A stretch of 64,000 bases of DNA from assembly GCA_039105265.1 (NCBI GenBank), contig JAPFFF010000019.1, positions 2,078,501-2,142,500 on the forward strand. The letters are read 5' to 3'. Numbering within the stretch: position 1 is the stretch's first letter; every line of letters starts with the position of its first letter. A program made the translations under genes and the position numbers. A model generated the notes under the pieces. The model saw only the letters and a program-made list of their open reading frames with translations. It did not search any database and was not told the DNA's origin. Of this stretch, positions 36,070-45,683 are shown piece after piece. The DNA is from Tritrichomonas musculus. Lineage: Eukaryota > Parabasalia > Tritrichomonadida > Tritrichomonadidae.

Positions 36070-38722
36070 CTAAATGGATTCATTAACGTAATATCTATTG
36101 TTATATAAACGAATTATTTTTCTCAAAACATTAATGTGTGTATGCTTACCCAAACAGTTATCCTTCACCTCATCGAAGTTCACCATTGCTTTATCACTCA
36201 AATTACATTTACTCAAAACCATATCATAAGCATTCTCACGATTCGTTGGTGAAAGACAATTGATAGCACAAAACAATGGCATTAACGACAACCTCTCATC
36301 AATCTTTGATGCAAAGTTATGAACTTCCATACCAGTCAAACCATTAACTAACTTCATCTCATCATCCTCACTGAGATACTCAATTGGTCCGTTAAATGAA
36401 TCATCAAGTGTATCTCTTGGTTTTGCATCTAACTTCAACGTCAACTCTAAATCCTTCAACACATCCTTAGCTGATCTCTTAATGATTGATTCAAAACTAC
36501 CTCTAACGAACTCATACTTACCGTTTGCATTGAATGAACCAGGTAACATCACACCAGCTTGCTTATCTTCCTTAACAGCAGCAATGTAATCAATCTCATA
36601 CTCATCACATGCATAGCATTTAATGTAAGCATTCTTGTACAATTCATCGAAATCGTTATTGACATACACATGCAATCCACCACTACCTGACCTAACAACA
36701 ATATCATCTATGGACAACTTACTCATGATTCTCTCTCGGATCTTCTTACGTTCATCATCAGAGAGACCTTTATTGATATCGAAATCGATTACCCCTAAAC
36801 CAAAACATTCATTGACATTCAACCTCATCCCTGTCTGTTTACTCAAGAACTTATCACAAACGCTACCACCCTTAACTGATCCATATTTGAGATTGTTAAA
36901 CGTCATCATGAAATGATTCTCAAAACGTTTCCTCAATGGACTATCATTAACCGATTCCCTTAACGATTCAATGAAACCACTCATCAATTCACGATCAGCT
37001 AACAATGGATCAATCTCGCTTTCATCAATACCCAGCAATTCATCAACATTGGACTTTAAACACAAACTCTTAGCATTATCATAATCGTCACCATTAACTT
37101 TCTGCTGTTTACCATACCATTCAACATCACCCTCTTCATATGTCACTTTGATTTTCCTCTCAAACTTCTTCAATGTTGAAACAGTCATGTCTTTGTTCAT
37201 TGAAAAGCATGGTTGACCTTTCGTTAAATCAAACGTATACTCTTTCCCCTCATACAAATGTTTATACAACTCCATCACATTACCATTGAACTGTTTATCC
37301 CTAAACGCATATTGAATTGATTTCTGAGTCAAACCCTTTCCACGAATAACATAATCGATTTCATTTGAGGAATCAGTAATTTTGTGTACATACATCTTCT
37401 TCATGAGGAAGTAAGCTTCAACAGAAAAAGGCATTTCATCATGACCATTAATTGACGGAAAGTCACAATGGAAGTTTCCTAAGTTAGTACCAATGAGATC
37501 ACGATTGTATCTTTCTTTAAAACCTTTTTCGAGAATCTCTAAATCAGAACGCTTAATCATAAATGAATCAGTATCTTGATAGTATATACAACAACCGATA
37601 TCGAAAGCCAAACACATAACTTCATTCATGATTCTCTTTGACATAGACAATACTTGAATACCCAATAACGAAAAGTTAAAGTGTTTATCAATTGGTTTCA
37701 ACGTCTTCACTGCATGATTATCAGTACCTTTAAGGCTATTATCTTCAACGATCTTGTAATAGTTCTTCTTCCAATATCTATCTAACTCTTCACCTTCATG
37801 GAAATACTTAAAGTCTTTCTCAATTGGTCTCTCAATCGTCTTCCCATAGCAAGAATTCATGATCAACTTATAGAGTTGTTGTAAAGGATTACCACTCTTC
37901 TTATACTCCAAACGTTTGCTAAAGATATTCCTTATCTCTTTCTGTATCGTGTAATCTTTCTTGCCATTCCAATAGTACCCTCTCAATAGCTTGAACTCTA
38001 TCTCTTGAAACTTAATCAAATCCTCAAGCATGATGTTATCGACAGTCATCTTAACAACCTCTCCATCCTTCAAATTATCATCATTCAAATTCAAACCGTC
38101 AACTTTCCTAACAATCAACGGAAACGGATAATGTTTATTCACTTTCGTTATCTCAATATCGACAACATATGCCGACTGCTTTGAAAGAAATTCGTAATTG
38201 AGTTTATCTTCTGTTATCACTATCGGCCTCCCTTCAACTGTATACAATCTCGCCATTGCTGATGGATATAAACTAACCGCATCGAAATCACACAAAGGTA
38301 CTGTTGTATGCCATTTCTTATTGTAAGCCGTCATGCATCTACCTCCATATATAGCCCTTGAGCAAAACTTTCTAACGACTCCACCTAACTCAAACAAATT
38401 ACGATTAGGATAATAGACCCTTTGCTTAAACACTTCATTAGCCAAAGACGATATCGAAATGAACTTAAACGGATCAATATCGAAATCCTCAATGAAACCA
38501 TTCCTGAATTTATTAAAGCCTTCTCTCAAAATATTCACATCTTGCTGACAATAAAATGAACAATACTTCCACATATCAAACTTGTCATCATCAATCCTAC
38601 ATCCATCGATACCATCTATGTTCTCCTTAAATGCATTCATCTGCTCATCTGTCCAAGGTTCAACCTCAAACAATCCCGCTTCCGAAATCACGCCAACAGC
38701 ACCTCTATTCAACCTATCCAAA
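36070..38722 (-). CDS. polB: Family B DNA polymerase fused to AEP primase-like domain (Mav-D)
   Basis: The visible 883 residues start at the end of the exonuclease domain (YCQQDVNIL near 57) and include motif A DFDAVSLYP (145-153), motif B KLIMNSCYG (285-293) and motif C YQDTDS (381-386). A C-terminal segment carries archaeo-eukaryotic primase signatures: VIDFDINKG (Asp 646, 648), SGSGGLHVYV (678-687) and MLPGS near 729. The 5' side is interrupted by the left end of Mav-E. This polymerase differs in its C-terminus from those of Mav-A and Mav-G, which end without an AEP domain. Part of a fossil element. Confidence 0.85.
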
Positions 38723-38921
38723 AGTAGTATATATAAATGGCGTGATTATTTAACGTCCCTTCGGTCCGTCAAATAATCCCTCCATTTACGCCCTATTCAA
38801 GCCTATAAATGGCCTAAATTAGTTGTTTTACAGCTTGTAGAAGACCCCTAGTTGATACCCTATTCAAGCCTAAAATTGGTTGTTTTGAAGTTGTTGAGAC
38901 AAAAAAATTATATAAACTTTT
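38723..38921. repeat. Left terminus of Mav-E
   Basis: AGTAGTATATATAAATGG, then a GGACGGAC-like inverted pair around CCCTTCGGTCC (38757-38767). TACCCTATTCAAGCCTAAA-like strings occur twice (about 38790 and 38858). No gene. Confidence 0.65.
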
Positions 38922-41141
38922 TTAATCAAATTTTGTATATTTAAAGCCATTTACTAACTTCTTTTCCTTTAGTTCTTTTTTGATTCTCATTCTGATTTCG
39001 CTAGCGTTGCGCTGTTCAAAGTCTCCCTTACCTTCATGTAATAGAGTTCTTCCAGCCTCCATAACAAATACACCACAATCATAATCATTATCTTGTTGTG
39101 GACACTCCACATGATAATATTCTAGTTTCTTTTTGAGGCCTTGATGAGTAATGAAAGCCTTAATATTTTGCTCTAATTCAGGATATTCATATCCGTCATT
39201 CATAGAATCATATAACTCTATAGCTCCATTATTATATCGAATAACTATCAATACCCAATGTCCTGCCAACTCGCAAGGCCAATATATTTCGTCATATTGA
39301 TTAAACTTTTGAGGACAAGCCTCTTTCATTATTAAATCCATAATTTCTTTTGCATTTAACTTCGGATATATTGGGCATTTCTTTCTTGTAGCTAGGAGAT
39401 AATATAAATTTGGAGCCAAAATAAGTATTTTTCCAGCTTTTTTAACCTTTTTGCCTTGCTTTTGTAGGAGCTGAAAATAGTCATTAATAACCATTTCTTC
39501 AATTGTATTGTTCATATTAAGAGAATAATATTCATCATCTCCTACTTTTTTTGGTATCGGCTTTAAGTTTTGGTTATATTCTACAGGATAATAATTATCT
39601 GGTAATTTTGAATCATGGAATGGATTATAAAGAGGTCCATAAACCTCTTGTGAAGGGGAACTTTTACGAGATGTTTTTGATGAAGTTTTTGATGAATTTT
39701 TGCGAGATGTCTTCTTTGATGCAAATGCTGAAACTTCTTCTACGTCTGATTCATGAGCTGCTGTTTTGCTTGATGATTTAGCTGTTTCTTTAAAATATGG
39801 CATCAAATCCTTTAATATTTTTTCTCTATATGCCGGTATTTCGCTTGAATAGAACTCCTGATTTTCTTGTAGAATATAATATTGACAATGACGAAGAGTG
39901 AAAACTCCACAGTCAGACCCATTATTTTGATACGGTCCTTGAGAATGAGTTATTAACCAACCATTCTTTGTAGTATGTAATTTCTCTATCATCTTAAGGA
40001 CTGTTTTTTCGGCTTCAATATCTTTATGACCTTTCATTGAATCATGAATTATAATTTCTTTATTTTGAAGACTTATCAAGCAAAGTATATAATGAAGACC
40101 GTTATTTTCTCCAAGTTTGCTGCTTGAATGAGTAGTTATAGGGAATAAAATATCATAATACCAGTCTTTTAAGTCCTTATAGGTAGTTAATCTTGAGTCA
40201 ATATCTTGCATATCCTTTAATGTAAATTTCTTTCCGCATTTCCTTAATGCTTCCCAAAATATAGGTTTCAAAATTAAGATTCTATGTTTAATATTGTGGT
40301 CTTTAGCTAAACATTCTAAATAACGAATATAAGAACGAATAGTATTATCATCTAGCCATTCTCCAGGTTGAAGAGAATTCACATCTGACTTACTAATTCG
40401 AATACCAGAATAAGGAGCAGAAAGAGGCTTAAGTTCTCGAGAAGAAGATGATTTATACGGACTAGCTTTTGGTCTCGTAGAATTATCTGAAGACTTTGTA
40501 TTGAATAAATCTTCTAAGGAATAGTCAATTGGAGATTTTGGTTTTGAAGACTTTGATTTTGGCTTTTCTTCTTGTTTCTTTTTTTCTTTTGGCTTAGGTT
40601 CAGGTGCAGGTACAGGTTCAGGCATAGGAAGGGCATAATCATCATTTTCTTCATCAAGTTTGATAGATTTTTTATTGGATTTCTTAGGTTGGTCAGGACC
40701 GTCAGAGGAATCAGATAAAAAGTCCGAATCAGAATCGGTCCAGAAGGAAGGCTTATTTTGTGGTCCAATTTTCTCTGCGTATGTAGGGTCAGGAAGATAA
40801 TCTCGAACTAATCTGAAATACCCTCTAACAGCTCTTAAAGTACCATATTTTGGTATATATTTATATAATTCCATACTTCCATTCCTATTCTTGACTATAA
40901 CTAATAAATATCCTGTTATTTTGACTTTCTTTTTACGAATTTCTTTGATATATTTTAGCAATATAATATTTGCAGTATCAGATAACCAATTATATTGACA
41001 AGATAACTGCATAGTATTTTTATGGAAAACAGCTAAAGGATACCGAACTTGATTTGTCATCGCAGTAAGATTCTCTCTTAATATAGTATCTAAGGCAGGT
41101 TTAAACTTTAAATAACCTCCAACAAACATGTATTTTGTCAT
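38922..41141 (-). CDS. Double Ulp1/C48-type cysteine protease, 739 aa
   Basis: Polinton proteases of this clan are thought to process virion proteins. Two catalytic domains are visible. First: LHYILCL (His 350), IIHDSM, HSQGPYQNNGSDCGVF (Cys 411). Second: GHWVLIVI (His 628), ELYDSM, CPQQDNDYDCGVF (Cys 689). Each has the His-Asp-Gln-Cys order of Ulp1/adenain proteases. The N-terminal ~120 residues resemble the neighbours p113 and p129. Between lie Lys, Pro and Ser-rich linkers (PMPEPVPAPEPKPKEKKK). Two apparently complete active sites in one chain is unusual. Confidence 0.82.
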   Translation of the reverse strand: MTKYMFVGGYLKFKPALDTILRENLTAMTNQVRYPLAVFHKNTMQLSCQYNWLSDTANIILLKYIKEIRKKKVKITGYLLVIVKNRNGSMELYKYIPKYGTLRAVRGYFRLVRDYLPDPTYAEKIGPQNKPSFWTDSDSDFLSDSSDGPDQPKKSNKKSIKLDEENDDYALPMPEPVPAPEPKPKEKKKQEEKPKSKSSKPKSPIDYSLEDLFNTKSSDNSTRPKASPYKSSSSRELKPLSAPYSGIRISKSDVNSLQPGEWLDDNTIRSYIRYLECLAKDHNIKHRILILKPIFWEALRKCGKKFTLKDMQDIDSRLTTYKDLKDWYYDILFPITTHSSSKLGENNGLHYILCLISLQNKEIIIHDSMKGHKDIEAEKTVLKMIEKLHTTKNGWLITHSQGPYQNNGSDCGVFTLRHCQYYILQENQEFYSSEIPAYREKILKDLMPYFKETAKSSSKTAAHESDVEEVSAFASKKTSRKNSSKTSSKTSRKSSPSQEVYGPLYNPFHDSKLPDNYYPVEYNQNLKPIPKKVGDDEYYSLNMNNTIEEMVINDYFQLLQKQGKKVKKAGKILILAPNLYYLLATRKKCPIYPKLNAKEIMDLIMKEACPQKFNQYDEIYWPCELAGHWVLIVIRYNNGAIELYDSMNDGYEYPELEQNIKAFITHQGLKKKLEYYHVECPQQDNDYDCGVFVMEAGRTLLHEGKGDFEQRNASEIRMRIKKELKEKKLVNGFKYTKFD

Positions 41142-41169
41142 TGTTTATTTATATTTTTAAAAATTTTAA

Positions 41170-42060
41170 ATGACAGATTTAATTTTTCCTATAGAGAGTA
41201 CGTTATACATTAAAAAAGGGATTGATAAAATTATAAAACATGAAGATAGAAAAAAATGGTTTCCTACTATCTTGTTGGACGGCGAAAAGGATGAAAATCC
41301 GAATGATATATTTATTATTCAACAAGCAGCGATAACAAGAAAGTCAAGGAATCCTGGTAGAAAAAAAAAACAAAAAAATAATGATGAAAATAAATATAGA
41401 ATCTTTGTCGAAACTTTTGAATGGTATGATAAGAAAGAATTCTTAGATAGATTAAAGATTTTTGCCGAAGCATGTAAAAAGAAACATATTACTATTTTTG
41501 GTATGATTTATGTTCATATAGGTTATTATGATAAAAAACTAAGATGTAATAAAACAGCAGAGACTCAAAAAATAGTTATTAAGAAAGGTAAAATTGTTCC
41601 TTCAAGAATTAGAATAACAGCAAGACAATGTCAAAATGTTATGCATAAAGATAATAGAGAATATAAAATCGAAGACCTTTATGAGCCTCCTCCAAATGGA
41701 ACAAGCAATAGAGCTGAAACAGACGAGAATCTTTTTGATTATAACGATGATGGATATAGAGAACTTGAAATAACAAATTCGAAATATCAAGATGATGAAG
41801 AAAATTATCAAGCCGCATTAGCGAACATCAAAAAAATACCAAAGAATAAAACAAAGACGACAAAGAATAAAACAAAGACAACAAAGAATAAAACAAAACA
41901 AACAAAAAAAGTAGTTGAAAAACAACAAGAAGTAGCCCAAGGAGATGATGACGACTTTTATAATCCAGATGAAGATAACTATTTCAGAGATACATCAAAT
42001 ACTGATGCGGATAGTGATGCTTTAATTAATGATATTATGGACTGGGTCAATAAAAATTAA
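41170..42060 (+). CDS. Unknown protein with basic repeats, 296 aa
   Basis: An N-terminal domain of about 150 residues has the pattern seen in p113 and the protease head (an F/L-x-W block, a helix, then a strand with G-x-I-Y-V). Residues about 220-245 are a tandem KNKTKTT repeat; the C-terminus is acidic. TAAATG start. Divergent from the protease with 28 bp between. Function unknown; the basic repeat may bind nucleic acid. Confidence 0.5.
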   Translation: MTDLIFPIESTLYIKKGIDKIIKHEDRKKWFPTILLDGEKDENPNDIFIIQQAAITRKSRNPGRKKKQKNNDENKYRIFVETFEWYDKKEFLDRLKIFAEACKKKHITIFGMIYVHIGYYDKKLRCNKTAETQKIVIKKGKIVPSRIRITARQCQNVMHKDNREYKIEDLYEPPPNGTSNRAETDENLFDYNDDGYRELEITNSKYQDDEENYQAALANIKKIPKNKTKTTKNKTKTTKNKTKQTKKVVEKQQEVAQGDDDDFYNPDEDNYFRDTSNTDADSDALINDIMDWVNKN

Positions 42061-42077
42061 GAGAATCAATAAAAATT

Positions 42078-42467
42078 TTAATGAATCTTATGTCTGCGAT
42101 TGACAATTCGTGAAGCTTTTATTTTTGCTTTAGATGGTTTAAATTTTCCTCCTCGTATTGAATATTTCGAAATCTTTATTCCAGTGACTTCAGGGCTATC
42201 GAAATATTCTTTATTGCCAATTGCGATATAAAAACTGCCTTTTGCGCTAAAATGACGTTTTGCTAATAGAGCTGCTATATCAGTTAATGATTCTTTTAGT
42301 GGTTCCCATTTCGTCCATTCATAATAAACGGGCTTAAAATATTTTCGGTCTACGTCTATTGTTTCTGATTTAGGTGGTAATAATTCAAGAACTTCATCAT
42401 ATACTGTATCGGTTAATTGTTTCCTAAATCGGTATCCTTCTCCAGGCAAAAACATTGCATACGACAT
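42078..42467 (-). CDS. Small protein of the Mav-E paralogue family, 129 aa
   Basis: Starts MSYAMFLPGEGYRFRKQL; contains YYEWTKWEPLKESLTDIAALLAKR and GSFYIAIGNKE, similar in order to p113 (LNWISETEVVDSLKDIEKLL, GRIYIVTD). The tail is very basic (KPSKAKIKASRIVNRRHKIH). Function unknown. Confidence 0.5.
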   Translation of the reverse strand: MSYAMFLPGEGYRFRKQLTDTVYDEVLELLPPKSETIDVDRKYFKPVYYEWTKWEPLKESLTDIAALLAKRHFSAKGSFYIAIGNKEYFDSPEVTGIKISKYSIRGGKFKPSKAKIKASRIVNRRHKIH

Positions 42468-42502
42468 TTTTGTTTCAGAAAAAAAATTAAATATTAAATT
42501 TT

Positions 42503-42844
42503 TTACTTTCTCGATTCATAGTAAGACGTCCATCTCCAAGGACTTCCCTCAATCACTATTCCCTGCCTATCTACTGTCAATATTTCATTCTTTGGATTTT
42601 CTGGGTCTGTTACAATATAGATTCGTCCTGAAACACGTCCTTTTAGTAATTTTTCAATGTCTTTCAAACTATCAACAACTTCAGTTTCTGATATCCAGTT
42701 CAGAGAAAGAAGTGGGCAAATCTTTTTATTTTTATATTCAAAAATTTGAAACATCAAACAATTATTTTCGATAGTTTCAAGGTCGTCTTGAGAAAACTTT
42801 TTTGATAATTTCAAATAGCCATCGACAATCATTACTTTCGGCAT
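42503..42844 (-). CDS. Small protein of the Mav-E paralogue family, 113 aa
   Basis: MPKVMIVDGYLKLSKKF resembles the protease start MTKYMFVGGYLKFKPAL; later LLSLNWISETEVV resembles CQYNWLSDTANII. It thus looks like a free copy of the protease head domain. Function unknown. Confidence 0.5.
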   Translation of the reverse strand: MPKVMIVDGYLKLSKKFSQDDLETIENNCLMFQIFEYKNKKICPLLSLNWISETEVVDSLKDIEKLLKGRVSGRIYIVTDPENPKNEILTVDRQGIVIEGSPWRWTSYYESRK

Positions 42845-42871
42845 TTTGTTTTAATTTAAAAAGTAAAAAAA

Positions 42872-43120
42872 ATGAATTATAAAAAAGAAGAATTAGAGAG
42901 CTTGAATGACCTTTTGTTTTTAATTTTGGAGTGGCGATTTGCTAGAATATCTTGGTATAGACAATATTGGATGATGAATATATTGGAAATGGCTCGGGAG
43001 GTTTTCGACAGATTGTTTATCGACGAATTCAGGGAAGTAGAGAGGAACGATGAAAATTTTATCAATCAGCTTGAGCAAATAATTTTGGAAAGATTAGAGA
43101 TAGTAATTAGGAGTTTATAA
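42872..43120 (+). CDS. Small unknown protein, 82 aa
   Basis: Helical and rich in aromatic residues (FLILEWRFARISWYRQYWMMN), then acidic (FREVERNDENFINQLEQIILERL). No family recognised and no homologue here. Divergent from p113 by 27 bp. Confidence 0.4.
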   Translation: MNYKKEELESLNDLLFLILEWRFARISWYRQYWMMNILEMAREVFDRLFIDEFREVERNDENFINQLEQIILERLEIVIRSL

Positions 43121-43137
43121 AGAATGAAAAAATAAAA

Positions 43138-43365
43138 ATGAATGATTTACATAAATTGTTTCAATATTCTGTAAACTACTTTGAGACTCCCTCCAAAGAA
43201 GAAAAAGCTCTTTGGGTAGAAAAAGCTATTTGTTTAATTTATGAACTTGAAGATGATGATTTCATAGAGGAAGTAGTATTAAACGAAGATGAAGTAATTT
43301 TTATGAAAAATATTCAGCAATATGCCTTTTATAAATCAAATATGAAATATCATTATAGTGGATGA
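43138..43365 (+). CDS. Small acidic protein, 75 aa
   Basis: MNDLHKLFQYSVNYFETPSKEEK, then an acidic middle (YELEDDDFIEEVVLNEDEV). No family recognised. Same strand as p82, 17 bp after it. Confidence 0.4.
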   Translation: MNDLHKLFQYSVNYFETPSKEEKALWVEKAICLIYELEDDDFIEEVVLNEDEVIFMKNIQQYAFYKSNMKYHYSG

Positions 43366-43396
43366 AAATATATTTTATCATGAATGAAATATATAT

Positions 43397-43528
43397 ATGG
43401 CTTTCGGAGAATTTAATAAAAAAATTAATAATTCAACAACTTCTCTTCCTCCAAATTTTACAAGTATCAGAAATAATTTATCTTCAAATACTCCTTCTCC
43501 TCCGAGGAGATATGCATGGGCTAAATAA
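43397..43528 (+). CDS. Possible micro-gene, 43 aa
   Basis: Frame reads MAFGEFNKKINNSTTSLPPN and ends PPRRYAWAK. About 150 bp downstream (43551 onward) the same start region recurs (ATGGCTTTTGGAGAG), pointing to a local duplication. Support is weak. Confidence 0.3.
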   Translation: MAFGEFNKKINNSTTSLPPNFTSIRNNLSSNTPSPPRRYAWAK

Positions 43529-43576
43529 ATTTTTAGCATGAATGAAAAATATGGCTTTTGGAGAGTTTAATAAAAA

Positions 43577-43663
43577 ATGAAATGTACTCAAGCAAGTGAT
43601 TGTGCTGTTCATCCTACAATACATAGTGTTAGAGAACGTTTAGAGAGATTAGGAAATCGTTAA
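43577..43663 (+). CDS. Possible micro-gene, 28 aa
   Basis: MKCTQASDCAVHPTIHSVRE, then RLERLGNR. It lies between the duplicated micro-gene start and p91. Length alone gives little support; the ATG follows an A-rich leader like its neighbours. Confidence 0.2.
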   Translation: MKCTQASDCAVHPTIHSVRERLERLGNR

Positions 43664-43691
43664 AGAAAAATATTTTTTTGATTAAAAGAAA

Positions 43692-43967
43692 ATGGAAGTT
43701 CTAAAAGGAGGCTTAAACTCTTTCTTCAAAGAGATGAATAAAACAATAGACGAATTAACTTATCAAGTAAATCATGAAATCTTAAACTCTTATACCCTTG
43801 ATATGTGTATTACTTTCCAAAATAATTTGATAAAACTCAAAGAAAATTTGGAGCAAAAAAGAACAAATATTGAATTAAATTTATTGAGTATCGCAAATAC
43901 AAATCGTATATTGGAAAATATGAAAAAAGAATTTGATGAAGTCTTAAGTTCTACTCACTCAGGATGA
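43692..43967 (+). CDS. Small coiled-coil protein, 91 aa
   Basis: Mostly helical (FFKEMNKTIDELTYQVNHEI, FQNNLIKLKENLEQKRTNIEL, LENMKKEFDEVLSS). No family recognised. The 3' end overlaps the convergent integrase by 13 bp. Confidence 0.45.
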   Translation: MEVLKGGLNSFFKEMNKTIDELTYQVNHEILNSYTLDMCITFQNNLIKLKENLEQKRTNIELNLLSIANTNRILENMKKEFDEVLSSTHSG

Positions 43968-44986
43968 ATGCGATATCTAGGCAAAAATTGGTCTTCTCCC
44001 GTTTCTGCATTAACAACATGATATTTCCCTTCTTCATAACCGTTAATAAACCATAAGCCAGGCTGAATTATTGACCTTCTCTTTTGGAAAGGGTCTTTTC
44101 CATTATAAACTTTGACATATTCAAAATCTTCAATCTGATAGCCTGGTTTATTCATAATGTTATAATTTTCTTGTAATATCCTACGACAAATATGACTCTC
44201 TAAATCTTTATCTTTTTGAGCCATTTCGGGACTACAATCCATTCCTGAATATTTTGATAAAGTATCATGAGGAGCATGATTATATTGAATAACTAAATCT
44301 TTCAAAACTTCGGGAGTAATTTTTTCGACTCGAGCTGTATATGCCATATCTCTTAGAGTTCGAATTACTCGGTCAATAATACCTAACGAACTATGAAGAG
44401 GTTCTGTCTTAGTAGATTGTTTTGAAGGCATGAAATCTGGATAGACAGTTTTTTTCATTCTTTCGACAGTTTGAATTTTACATCCATATTTCATCATAAA
44501 TTCTTTAGTCTTTGAGTCTCCAAAAGCTGGTTCAGCATCTCCGATTAACAATTTAGGACTCCATCCTTGTTGTAAAAGATTAGAGAAAGCTCGAATTATT
44601 GATGCAGTATTTTTAATATTTTTTGTACTAACTCCTTTCGTACCTACCTTATGATTTATCAAAGTAGCATATACATATCTTGTATTAGCATTTATAGATA
44701 TCAAATAACAAAATTGATATTCAAACATTAAATCAATAAAATATGTATCAGGGTCTGCTACTTTATGAAGAAAATATTTTTTGTTCTCTTCTACAGGAAA
44801 GACTTGATTTGGCTCATCTTGACGGTCAGAAACTTCAAAATTTAGGTTTGATTCCTGTAATTTATTTATCTTCTTTTGACTCTTGAAAGCATAATACTTT
44901 ACTTGATGCTCAGAAGGGTCATACTCTATATAATTTCCTGGGTTTGTATTAATTTTTTTCAAATAAATTTCATACCATTCATCCAT
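43955..44986 (-). CDS. int: rve/DDE-type integrase, core and C-terminal part (Mav-E)
   Basis: Core: YFIDLMF (Asp 85), LLIGDAEPAF (Asp 150), LGIIDRVIRTLRD (Asp 205), INANTRYVY strand. The C-terminal KVYNGKDPFQKRRSIIQPG and DQFLPRYRIHP match the Mav-D integrase, its closest relative. It begins at a point corresponding to about residue 240 of that protein. Part of a fossil element. Confidence 0.83.
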   Translation of the reverse strand: MDEWYEIYLKKINTNPGNYIEYDPSEHQVKYYAFKSQKKINKLQESNLNFEVSDRQDEPNQVFPVEENKKYFLHKVADPDTYFIDLMFEYQFCYLISINANTRYVYATLINHKVGTKGVSTKNIKNTASIIRAFSNLLQQGWSPKLLIGDAEPAFGDSKTKEFMMKYGCKIQTVERMKKTVYPDFMPSKQSTKTEPLHSSLGIIDRVIRTLRDMAYTARVEKITPEVLKDLVIQYNHAPHDTLSKYSGMDCSPEMAQKDKDLESHICRRILQENYNIMNKPGYQIEDFEYVKVYNGKDPFQKRRSIIQPGLWFINGYEEGKYHVVNAETGEDQFLPRYRIHPE

Positions 44987-45045
44987 AGAATGTTTATCTC
45001 TATCTTTTTTCCAACCTTTAGTTAATCTCTCAAATTGTTTAGGAG

Positions 45046-45279
45046 TTAATTCTCCTTCATAATTACTTCGAAAAAGGACATAATCTTCAAGTTTGTTTTC
45101 GAAAGAATATATATATATATTTTCTGAAGTTCTTGAGGATTTCTTTTAGCCAAAAGCTTTCCTGACTTTAATTGTTTTATTTCGTTTAAGGTTTTGAATT
45201 TAGATTTTTTCTCTGCTTCTGACAATAAATATTCCCATAAATTTTGTCCTTCTTTAGTTAAAATTTCTTCATTAGACAT
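45046..45279 (-). CDS. Frame next to Mav-E integrase, 77 aa
   Basis: MSNEEILTKEGQNLWEYLLS, then a Lys-rich stretch. It lies on the integrase strand at the place of the N-terminal region of the Mav-D integrase (DILWNEYLQKW is similar), so it may be a remnant of that region. Confidence 0.4.
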   Translation of the reverse strand: MSNEEILTKEGQNLWEYLLSEAEKKSKFKTLNEIKQLKSGKLLAKRNPQELQKIYIYILSKTNLKIMSFFEVIMKEN

Positions 45280-45335
45280 TTATATATTTTTGTCTTAATT
45301 TTAAAGTGTATGATTTTATTTTTTCTCTACGATAA

Positions 45336-45482
45336 ATGGATTTCCAAAACATAGAAGGATTGCCTCCTTTGAAAAAGCCTCACGAACGAAAAACTTTTGC
45401 TACTCCTACCTTAAAAATTATTCATTCAAGGATTCAATACTACTATAAAGTTCTCAAGAGCGACCCTTACCCCTTCTTTTAA
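45336..45482 (+). CDS. Small basic protein, LPPLKKxHERK family, 48 aa
   Basis: MDFQNIEGLPPLKKPHERKT, then FATPTLKIIHSRIQYYYKVLKSDP. Clear homologue of 33966-34235 and in the same divergent position to an integrase. TAAATG start. Shorter than the Mav-D form. Function unknown; perhaps an integration cofactor. Confidence 0.6.
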   Translation: MDFQNIEGLPPLKKPHERKTFATPTLKIIHSRIQYYYKVLKSDPYPFF

Positions 45483-45683
45483 CTTTTTGAAGAATGAACC
45501 AAAAGCCATATTTCATTCATGATAAAAATAATTGTGAGGTGAAATATTTTTTTTGTTCCTCGTCAAGAACATTATCATTTTTTTGATGAAAAATTGTGAT
45601 GTGACATATTCTTTCTCTGTCAAGATATATTTCCTTATTAAGTCAATCAATCACTTCACAAAAATATTTATCTTGGATAAAAC
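45483..45683. other. Spacer upstream of primase
   Basis: AT-rich, with an imperfect direct repeat of about 40 bp (AATTGTGAGGTGAAATATT near 45531 and AATTGTGATGTGACATATT near 45592). No gene. Confidence 0.4.

Larger units (their letters stand above)
19111..38722. mobile_element. Mav-D: Maverick, 19.6 kb, nested in Mav-C and interrupted by Mav-E
   Basis: The left end at 19111 (ACTACATATAAAAGAGGTGA...) aligns with the Mav-E end AGTATATATAAATGGCGTGA and has a GACC-TTC-GGTC hairpin at the matching place. It holds one capsid gene, one ATPase, one fibre, one integrase and one PolB, with no duplicates, so I read 19111-38722 as a single element. The right part is beyond Mav-E. Apart from the interruption, its frames look whole. 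Confidence 0.75.
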
